This document shows positions 1 to 5,853 of a stretch of 5,853 bases of DNA, piece after piece. Source of the stretch: an uncultured Collinsella sp. (GTDB taxonomy: Bacteria > Actinomycetota > Coriobacteriia > Coriobacteriales > Coriobacteriaceae); NCBI GenBank assembly GCA_958453575.1, contig CAUDYH010000089.1, forward strand, positions 1 to 5,853, read 5' to 3'. The stretch's first letter is position 1. Each line of letters starts with the position of its first letter. The notes below the pieces were generated by a model that did no database searches, was not told the origin of the DNA, and saw only the letters and a program-made list of their open reading frames with translations. A program made the position numbers and the translations under genes.

Positions 1-734
1 ATTCGATCGAGTGGGGTTGCCGCAAATGCCTCGCGCACGTCGTCGTTGCGCTTAAAGGTGGCCGCACCACCATAGGCGATATAGCAGCCCAGCTCCACAA
101 AGCGCTCCATCGTGGCGCGGTCCTCGCCAAAACAGTGCAGCACACAACCGGCCTGGGGCACGCCCACCTCACGAAGCACGTTGTAGGCGTCCACGTGCGA
201 GGTACGCTCCTGGTCCATGTCTTCGTGACGCAGATGCAGCTCCACCGGCACGTTACGGCACACGGCAAGCTCGAGCTGGCGTGCCATGCAGTCAATCTGC
301 ACGCTGTGGGGCGCCGGCGCGATGTCGTCGTCGTAATCCATGTGGTAGTCCAGACCGATCTCGCCAATACCGGCGCACAAAGGGTCATCAAGCGCAGCAA
401 CAACCTGCGCGTGAATGTCGTCGGTATAGTCCGGCGCGCCATACGGATGCACGCCGGCAAGATACTTGATCTGCGGGATATCCTGCATCGGCAGAATTTC
501 GCGCACGAGCCAGTCGCTATAGTCCGTCACGCTGCGCTTGTCGGCGATGGGGTCGAAGACCGTCACCAACAGGTCGATGCCTGCCGCCTTGGCACGCACG
601 AGTGTCTCGGGCACATCCTTGCCCCAGAACGAAAGCAGATGCGCATGCGTGTCGGCAAGCGGTGCCAAGGGTACGGGACAAGCAACCGTCTTCTTTTTCT
701 TGGTAAACGTCACGCGTTCGGCATTAAGCGTCAT
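1..734 (-). CDS. tatD: TatD-family metal-dependent hydrolase (DNase), 3' end cut off
   Basis: Seen: 244 complete codons read leftward from an ATG at 734-732 and leave the window. Family metal-ligand motifs occur in order: DTHAH (D28, H30, H32), GVHP (94-97), GEIGLDYH (124-131, E125 a likely metal ligand), ELHLR (H167) and LHCF (H200). The next expected ligand, the Asp of the family's late TDxP motif, should lie just beyond the edge after PLDR. Known: TatD proteins are cytoplasmic TIM-barrel amidohydrolase-superfamily enzymes, about 260 residues long, with two divalent metals and 3'-5' exonuclease or DNase activity. The start overlaps the rsmA stop by 11 nt. GGGAG lies 7 nt upstream inside rsmA, so translational coupling is likely. 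Odd: about 27 residues precede DTHAH, including KKKK at 12-15, whereas many homologues start almost at this motif. Family assignment is firm; the exact substrate is not. Confidence 0.93.
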   Translation of the reverse strand, partial: MTLNAERVTFTKKKKTVACPVPLAPLADTHAHLLSFWGKDVPETLVRAKAAGIDLLVTVFDPIADKRSVTDYSDWLVREILPMQDIPQIKYLAGVHPYGAPDYTDDIHAQVVAALDDPLCAGIGEIGLDYHMDYDDDIAPAPHSVQIDCMARQLELAVCRNVPVELHLRHEDMDQERTSHVDAYNVLREVGVPQAGCVLHCFGEDRATMERFVELGCYIAYGGAATFKRNDDVREAFAATPLDR

Positions 735-1584
735 GGGAAAGCTCCCGAGCCAGGCACGCAAAGTCGGCGACGCCGAGCGTCTCGGCGCGCGTGGTGGATG
801 CGATACCGCAAGCCTCAAAGGCGGCATCGAGCACGTCCTTGGCAAAGCCGTTGGCGCTCATGGAATTGCGGATGGTCTTGCGACGCTGAGCAAATGCAGC
901 GTCAATCACGCGGGCCACAAATTCGCGATCGAGTCCTTCGGGCACCACACCGTCAACACGGTCGATGCGCACGACGGCCGAGTCCACGTGTGGCGCCGGC
1001 ATAAAGCAACGCGGCGGCACCTCAAAGCGACCCGTTACCTGCGCATACAGGCCAAGCTTTGCCGTATAGCCGCCATAGGTCTTGTTGCCCGGCACTGCGG
1101 CAATGCGATCGGCAACCTCCTTTTGCACCATGACGACGGCGCGCTTGAGCGCCGGCATCGTCTGGAAAAATTGCAAAATGATCGTCGCCGCCACGTTATA
1201 GGGCAAGTTCGCGACAAATACCGTCGGCTCACCGCCCGCAGCCTGCTCAATCTGCCCCGGCGTCACCTTGAGCGCGTCGCCCATGATAAAGCGGAAGTTG
1301 GCATAGTCGGCGGCGTGGGCGTCGAGCACCGGTTCGAGCTCAGGATCGGCCTCAATGGACGTAACGCACGCCGCTTCCTGCAGCAACGCAAGTGTCAAAG
1401 TACCGCAACCCGGACCCACCTCGAGTACGCGCTCGTCACCTGCAAGCTCGGCAAGCTCGCAGATACGCTCGATCACATGATTGTCGATTAGAAAGTTCTG
1501 GCCCAGGCGATGCTTGGTCGCAAGGCCAAACTCCTCCAGCAGCTCCCTGGTGGCCGTGGGGTTTGCCAAAGGCGAAGTTGTCAT
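724..1584 (-). CDS. rsmA: 16S rRNA (adenine1518/1519-N6)-dimethyltransferase RsmA (KsgA)
   Basis: Complete, 286 residues, close to the usual length of about 270-290. Known: RsmA uses S-adenosylmethionine to dimethylate two adjacent adenines in the 3'-terminal helix 45 of 16S rRNA, late in 30S assembly. Loss of the activity classically gives kasugamycin resistance. Seen: RLGQNFLIDN (26-35), SAM-binding GPGCGTLT (57-64), the acidic residue ending motif II (E78), GDAL with D103, and the catalytic NLPY (126-129) typical of N6-adenine methyltransferases. The C-terminal part includes QRRKTIRNSM, as in the family. The start is well supported: a strong AAGGAGG at 1596-1590 lies 5 nt before the ATG. 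A hairpin and about 110 nt separate it from metG upstream. The tatD ATG lies inside its last codons. Nothing looks damaged. Confidence 0.97.
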   Translation of the reverse strand: MTTSPLANPTATRELLEEFGLATKHRLGQNFLIDNHVIERICELAELAGDERVLEVGPGCGTLTLALLQEAACVTSIEADPELEPVLDAHAADYANFRFIMGDALKVTPGQIEQAAGGEPTVFVANLPYNVAATIILQFFQTMPALKRAVVMVQKEVADRIAAVPGNKTYGGYTAKLGLYAQVTGRFEVPPRCFMPAPHVDSAVVRIDRVDGVVPEGLDREFVARVIDAAFAQRRKTIRNSMSANGFAKDVLDAAFEACGIASTTRAETLGVADFACLARELSHDA

Positions 1585-1622
1585 AGTTGCCTCCTTAGCA
1601 TGATGGCGGCGTCTTGAAACGA

Positions 1623-1652
1623 AAGGGCATGGACCGTTGCGGCCATGCCCTT
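1623..1652 (-). terminator. Strong hairpin between metG and rsmA, probable partial terminator
   Basis: Arms 1623-1632 and 1643-1652 pair perfectly over 10 bp. After a single bulged base (1633), 1634-1636 pair with 1640-1642, giving about 13 bp closed by a 3-nt loop. Read on the minus strand, it starts 42 nt after the metG stop and is followed by CTTTCGTTTC, an interrupted U-tract. That fits a weak or leaky intrinsic terminator for metG, or an RNA-processing or stabilising element. I found no convincing promoter between it and rsmA, so read-through to rsmA-tatD is plausible. A promoter just upstream of the hairpin, placing it in the rsmA leader, cannot be excluded. Confidence 0.6.
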
Positions 1653-1694
1653 ACATCTAAACAGCAAATTGCCGATATGGCGCTCGCGAAGTCT

Positions 1695-3296
<1,602 letters not shown>

Positions 3297-3335
3297 GGGG
3301 TCTGTCCTCCAGAAAAACGTTGCATACAGGGGATG

Positions 3336-3364
3336 ATTCTAGCGCAAGGGCTGGATATCCTCCA
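3336..3364 (-). promoter_or_regulatory. Possible weak metG promoter in the rsmI-metG gap
   Basis: On the minus strand, TAGAAT (3341-3336) matches the sigma70 -10 consensus at five of six bases. With a 17-bp spacer, the -35 would be TGGAGG (3364-3359), a poor match. Initiation would fall near 3329, giving a leader of about 33 nt, too short for a T-box or other riboswitch. No terminator separates rsmI from metG, so co-transcription is at least as likely as an independent start. Confidence 0.3.
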
Positions 3365-3365
3365 T

Positions 3366-4244
3366 CTATTGCATATCAAGCACCATGGCATAGACATCGC
3401 GCTTGCGGCGCGAATACTTCTGTGACAGGCGCTTTGCCACCGCAGAGGCGGGCTCCCCCTCCTCGAGCGCGGCACGGATGTCCTCGCGCAGGGCTTCGTC
3501 GGGGTCTACCGCTGCGGCACCAACCGGCGCGATACCGGCGTCCTCGTCCTCACTCGGCGGCGCGATGACCAGCGCGATCTCGCCCTTTACCTCGCCACGG
3601 GCACGCAGCTCCTCGGCAAGCTGGGCGGCAGATCCGCGCAGGACCTCCTCGTGCAGTTTGGTGAGCTCGCGGCAGACGGCGACATCGCGCTGGGGAAAAA
3701 CCTCAGCCACGGCCTCGAGCGTCGCCACGATGCGATGTGGAGACTCGTAGAAGATGAGCGCGCCGGGGACGACGGCAAGGCGCTGCAGTCGGCGCACGCG
3801 GTCGCCGTGCTTGCGACCCAAAAAGCCTTCGAAGAAGAAATGCTCGCAGGGAATACCGGACGATACGAGTGCCGTGACGCAAGCAGAGGGGCCGGGAACA
3901 ACTTCGACAGGCACATCCGCCTCGCGCGCCGCCTCGACCAGCGCCTGGCCGGGATCGGACACGCTCGGCATGCCGGCGTCCGAGGCAAAGGCGAGGGTCT
4001 CCCCTGCCAGCAGACGGTCGACCAGGCCGGCGGCGCGACTTGCGATCACGTTCTCGTCGCAACGAACGAGCGGTTTGGAGATGCCTAGGTGCATCAGCAA
4101 CTTTGAGGTCACACGCGTGTCCTCGCAGCAGACGGCGTCGGCGGCGGCAAATGCCCCGCCGACGCGCGGAGACAGGTCGCCCAGGTTACCGATGGGCGTA
4201 CCGACCACATAAAGTTTGCCCGTGCGGGCGCTGTTTTGCGTCAT
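3366..4244 (-). CDS. rsmI: 16S rRNA (cytidine1402-2'-O)-methyltransferase RsmI
   Basis: Complete, 292 residues, normal for the family. Known: RsmI is a cytoplasmic SAM-dependent enzyme of the tetrapyrrole-methylase fold. It adds the 2'-O-methyl group to C1402 in the 16S rRNA decoding centre. Seen: glycine-rich GTPIGNLGD (15-23), CEDTR (40-44), SDAGMPSVSDPG (88-99), VPGPSA (116-121), FFFEGFLGRK (136-145), YESPHR (166-171), and CRELTKLHEE before the acidic, alanine-rich linker. The C-terminal part (KRLSQKYSRRKRDVYAMVL) matches the small helical DNA-binding-like tail of the family. The ATG lies 6 nt after the GH5 stop. The only Shine-Dalgarno-like bases (AGG in AATAGGTTGAT) overlap that stop, so translation is probably coupled to the upstream gene. 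Confidence 0.96.
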   Translation of the reverse strand: MTQNSARTGKLYVVGTPIGNLGDLSPRVGGAFAAADAVCCEDTRVTSKLLMHLGISKPLVRCDENVIASRAAGLVDRLLAGETLAFASDAGMPSVSDPGQALVEAAREADVPVEVVPGPSACVTALVSSGIPCEHFFFEGFLGRKHGDRVRRLQRLAVVPGALIFYESPHRIVATLEAVAEVFPQRDVAVCRELTKLHEEVLRGSAAQLAEELRARGEVKGEIALVIAPPSEDEDAGIAPVGAAAVDPDEALREDIRAALEEGEPASAVAKRLSQKYSRRKRDVYAMVLDMQ

Positions 4245-4250
4245 ATCAAC

Positions 4251-5312
4251 CTATTCAATCATGCCGCGCTCGAGCGTACCGAGCGCCGCGCGGGCGTCCC
4301 ATGCTGCAATGCGCTTCTCGGTCTTCCACGTTTGGAAGAACCAACCGGCAGCCGGCGCAAACGAAGCCAGCTGGTTGGCGATAAACACGCGCTCATAGGC
4401 ATTGCGGCCCTCGGGCGTAACCGACGAGTTGGCAAAGATCGCCGCACCCGACCATTCACCCACCAAAACGGGGAACCCAGTCGAAATCGCTTCTTTGAGC
4501 TCACGCTTGTTACGCGAAATCGCCGTCGTCAGCCCGCGGGGGCTCGTGATGTCGAGCGCATACTCGTCGCGGTAATGGTACAGGTGAAGGTCCATGTAGA
4601 CGTTCTTGTACTTGGCACCGCGCATAAAGTGCTTCCACTCGCCAGGGTGTCCCGAAGAGGAAAAGACGACAATCTTGTCCTCGGGCATATACGAACGAAC
4701 GAGCTCGTACGCGTCACGATAGAAGTTGCGCAGGTAGTGCGCCGGAATGCCGTCCGTCACAGTAAAGAGGCTCTTGCGTACACTCATTTGCGGCGTATCC
4801 AACAGCTCGATGCCCAGCAGGCTCTCGGCCTCACCATAGCGATCGGCCAGGCGCTCGAGCACATCGAGCGCAACGTGACGGCCATTGGTGGACGAATGCC
4901 ACTCAGCGACGACTTCCGGCGTCGTGGGTGAATCGTTGGAATCGCCCTGACCGCCGGGTACAGTCGCCAGATCGAGCAGTACGCGGATGTTGTACTTGGC
5001 GGCCCACTCAATAGCACGGTCGATATAATCGACGACCGAGATGTAGGAAGCGTCGGACTCCTGCGAGCCAAAGGCATACCACGGCACTGGCAGGCGCACG
5101 GCGTTGAGACCGATCTGCGCCATACGACGAAAATCGTCCTCGCTCACAAACGTCTCGTAATGGCGACGCATGCGCTCGTTATAGGCAGCGGTGCCCATTG
5201 CCTCTTGCAGCTCCGCCGCGTTGGATGCACCGGTCGCCGCATACAGCGACGGGGTCACCCAGGGCTCGGGAATAAACCAGCCAGAGAGATTAACGCCGAG
5301 AATCCTCTCCAT
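4251..5312 (-). CDS. GH5-family glycosidase-like protein with altered active site
   Basis: 353 residues, no signal peptide, so probably cytoplasmic. Seen: the chain opens directly with the GH5 exo-beta-1,3-glucanase-type start (GVNLSGWFIPEPWVTPSLY, 6-24), then NAVRLPVPWYAFG (R73), DLATVPGGQG (114-123), GIELLDTP (167-174), DLHLYHY (H243, Y245), VGEWSG (E286) and GWFFQTWKTE (323-332). Known: GH5 uses two Glu, an acid/base in NEP and a nucleophile, plus conserved Arg, His, Asn, His, Tyr and Trp. R73, H243, Y245 and nucleophile E286 are kept. The expected His is A116, Asn is D172, acid/base Glu is T173, and Trp is Q327. Ordinary retaining hydrolysis is therefore doubtful; it may be a pseudoenzyme or have a changed reaction (inference). 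Start choice: AAGGGGG lies 5 nt before ATG 5312; an adjacent in-frame GTG (5315) is possible. The frame stays open to 5714 but crosses repeats and a terminator. Native substrate is unknown. Confidence 0.88.
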   Translation of the reverse strand: MERILGVNLSGWFIPEPWVTPSLYAATGASNAAELQEAMGTAAYNERMRRHYETFVSEDDFRRMAQIGLNAVRLPVPWYAFGSQESDASYISVVDYIDRAIEWAAKYNIRVLLDLATVPGGQGDSNDSPTTPEVVAEWHSSTNGRHVALDVLERLADRYGEAESLLGIELLDTPQMSVRKSLFTVTDGIPAHYLRNFYRDAYELVRSYMPEDKIVVFSSSGHPGEWKHFMRGAKYKNVYMDLHLYHYRDEYALDITSPRGLTTAISRNKRELKEAISTGFPVLVGEWSGAAIFANSSVTPEGRNAYERVFIANQLASFAPAAGWFFQTWKTEKRIAAWDARAALGTLERGMIE

Positions 5313-5332
5313 CACGGCCCCCTTCGAATCGC

Positions 5333-5347
5333 GCAGGTCGAACCTGC
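5333..5347. promoter_or_regulatory. Perfect 6+3+6 dyad in the GH5 gene leader
   Basis: GCAGGT and ACCTGC flank a 3-base centre, about 20 nt before the GH5 ATG and downstream of the candidate -10. It could be a repressor operator or a small leader hairpin that affects translation. The symmetry is exact but short, and no regulator gene lies in the window, so the role is inferred. Confidence 0.35.
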
Positions 5348-5377
5348 ATCGTATTGCATAGGAAAAGTATCGTTTTG

Positions 5378-5383
5378 AGTATA
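5378..5383 (-). promoter_or_regulatory. Candidate -10 box for the GH5-rsmI-metG group
   Basis: TATACT on the minus strand matches five of six -10 consensus bases in an otherwise GC-rich region. Initiation near 5371 would give a leader of about 58 nt before the GH5 ATG. No good TTGACA-like -35 is found 16-18 bp upstream, so it would be weak or activator-dependent. Its position supports starting the GH5 gene at 5312, not further upstream. Confidence 0.4.
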
Positions 5384-5402
5384 CCCGCGCGTGCGGACAG
5401 GC

Positions 5403-5414
5403 GACCGAACGGTC
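5403..5414. promoter_or_regulatory. Short dyad overlapping the expected -35 region
   Basis: GACCG and CGGTC are separated by 2 bases, centred about 28 bp upstream of the candidate -10. A transcription factor could bind here, but a 5-bp arm can occur by chance. Listed only because of its position. Confidence 0.2.
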
Positions 5415-5463
5415 TACAAAGTGGCGCAAAAGTGGGAGGAATGTCCGGGCAAGCGGAACCCGA

Positions 5464-5488
5464 GATGCACACGCCAAGATGCACACGC
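5464..5488. repeat. 11-bp direct repeat, two copies, 14-bp period
   Basis: GATGCACACGC occurs at 5464-5474 and again at 5478-5488. It lies immediately left of the 62-bp dyad array and is not part of its register. Function unknown. It may be a small tandem duplication. Confidence 0.6.
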
Positions 5489-5490
5489 GC

Positions 5491-5552
5491 GCCGGAAAGC
5501 TCATCCCGTTTTTCCGCTCAATAATGGGATGCATTTTCCGCTGGCAGACCCA
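5491..5552. repeat. 62-bp dyad repeat, unit 1
   Basis: Arms 5493-5507 and 5526-5540 give 12 Watson-Crick pairs, one G-T pair and two mismatches around an 18-nt loop. Each arm is a copy of a half-site of form GGGATG, 2-4 variable bases, then TTTCC or a close variant. The unit aligns without gaps to the next two. It is non-coding by context. Confidence 0.65.
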
Positions 5553-5614
5553 ACCGGAAAGCTCGACCCACAATCCAGCGTCATTCCGGGTCGCGCTTTC
5601 CCAAGCGGCTTCAA
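5553..5614. repeat. 62-bp dyad repeat, unit 2
   Basis: Arms 5556-5569 and 5588-5601 pair at 13 of 14 positions around an 18-nt loop. Both arms carry GGGTCG where units 1 and 3 have GGGATG, so the two arms changed together and pairing is kept. That suggests the hairpin or the paired symmetry matters, or that the arms are copied from one another. Confidence 0.7.
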
Positions 5615-5676
5615 AGCGGAAAACGCATCCCGCTCTGAAGCCAAATTCCGGGATGCAGTTTCCGCAGGAGCCCTCG
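5615..5676. repeat. 62-bp dyad repeat, unit 3
   Basis: Arms 5616-5632 and 5649-5665 pair at 15 of 17 positions (the two mismatches are adjacent) around a 16-nt loop. This is the longest stem of the three. The unit ends exactly where the A-rich stretch of the neighbouring minus-strand terminator begins. Confidence 0.7.
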
Positions 5677-5708
5677 GTAAAAGAAAAGGACCCCTTTGCA
5701 GAGGTCCT
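5677..5708 (-). terminator. Rho-independent terminator of a transcript entering from the right
   Basis: On the minus strand, AGGACC (5708-5703) pairs with GGTCCT (5692-5687) across a 10-nt loop, and TTTCTTTT follows immediately. This is the standard stem plus U-tract arrangement. The gene it ends lies to the right, either in the structured segment or beyond the window. It also isolates the GH5 gene from upstream transcription, in keeping with a promoter of its own. Confidence 0.8.
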
Positions 5709-5719
5709 AGTCAATTCAA

Positions 5720-5853
5720 GGTGGCGGGGAAGGGAATCGCGTCCGCGCGCTGCGCGGACGGACCGCTGCGGCGCTTACGCGCCTTGCGAGCTGCGCTGGC
5801 AAACGCTTACGCGTTTACTCAGCTCCGCGCCCTCACGGGGTTCGATTCCATGT
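5720..5853. other. Structured GC-rich segment of unknown nature
   Basis: No recognisable gene. Seen: GGAATCG (5733-5739) and CGATTCC (5843-5849) could close a fold holding three hairpins: 5740-5760 (9 bp, 3-nt loop), 5770-5783 (5 bp) and 5801-5816 (6 bp). The last sits inside a 6-bp stem, 5788-5793 with 5820-5825. The last two hairpins have TTAC loops on the plus strand, which read GTAA, a GNRA tetraloop, on the minus strand. GGTTCGATTCC (5839-5849) matches the tRNA T-loop consensus, and the minus-strand end at 5739-5720 resembles a tRNA 3' end, but no cloverleaf can be assembled. A minus-strand frame is open from the edge to TAA at 5777-5775 (about 24 codons) and could be a gene's tail. Because a minus-strand terminator follows, it is probably transcribed leftward, as a structured RNA or a 3' untranslated region. 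Confidence 0.4.

Noticed and set aside
538..1491. A 317-codon open frame on the plus strand, and a further one at 135-1004
   Set aside because: Both are antisense to clearly identified rsmA and tatD and their translations are Arg/His-rich without motifs.
3297..3365. T-box or other riboswitch ahead of metG
   Set aside because: The whole gap is 69 nt, with no antiterminator or terminator hairpin.
5491..5676. CRISPR array
   Set aside because: There are only three units. Conservation lies in inverted arms, not in one uniform repeat with unique spacers, and no cas gene is present.
5313..5714. In-frame extension of the GH5 gene to an ATG at 5714
   Set aside because: It would begin upstream of an intrinsic terminator and run through the 62-bp repeats and the candidate promoter. 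GH5 similarity and a good ribosome site both start at 5312.
5779..5853. A tRNA gene on the plus strand ending just past the window
   Set aside because: Only the T-loop fits. The T-stem has an internal mismatch, and no D-arm, anticodon arm or 5' acceptor strand is found upstream.

Overview
The window looks like chromosomal DNA from a high-GC actinobacterium. Protein wording and gene neighbourhood suggest Coriobacteriia, probably Collinsella or a close relative. This is judged from the proteins; no 16S or other marker is present. All five protein genes lie on the minus strand, so transcription runs from the right edge towards the left.

Layout in transcription order (right to left). (1) 5853-5677: a GC-rich, hairpin-dense segment of unknown nature ends at a clear minus-strand intrinsic terminator. 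This closes a transcript that enters from outside the window. (2) 5676-5313: a non-coding stretch. It opens with three degenerate tandem units of exactly 62 bp, each an inverted repeat, and ends with the probable promoter and leader of the next gene. (3) 5312-4251: a cytoplasmic GH5-family protein related to exo-beta-1,3-glucanases. Half of the family's hallmark active-site positions are substituted, including the acid/base glutamate. (4) 4244-3366: rsmI, 16S rRNA 2'-O-methyltransferase, 6 nt after the GH5 stop. (5) 3296-1695: metG, methionyl-tRNA synthetase, short form. (6) 1652-1623: a strong hairpin, probably a partial terminator. (7) 1584-724: rsmA/ksgA, 16S rRNA dimethyladenosine transferase. 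(8) 734-1: the 5' part of a tatD-family nuclease gene, overlapping rsmA by 11 nt and cut by the left edge.

rsmI, metG, rsmA and tatD form a familiar actinobacterial housekeeping neighbourhood for ribosome maturation, tRNA charging and nucleic-acid processing, although here rsmA precedes tatD. The unusual items are the GH5-like gene at the head of the group, which appears catalytically altered and may be co-translated with rsmI, the 62-bp-period dyad array, and the unassigned structured segment at the right edge.
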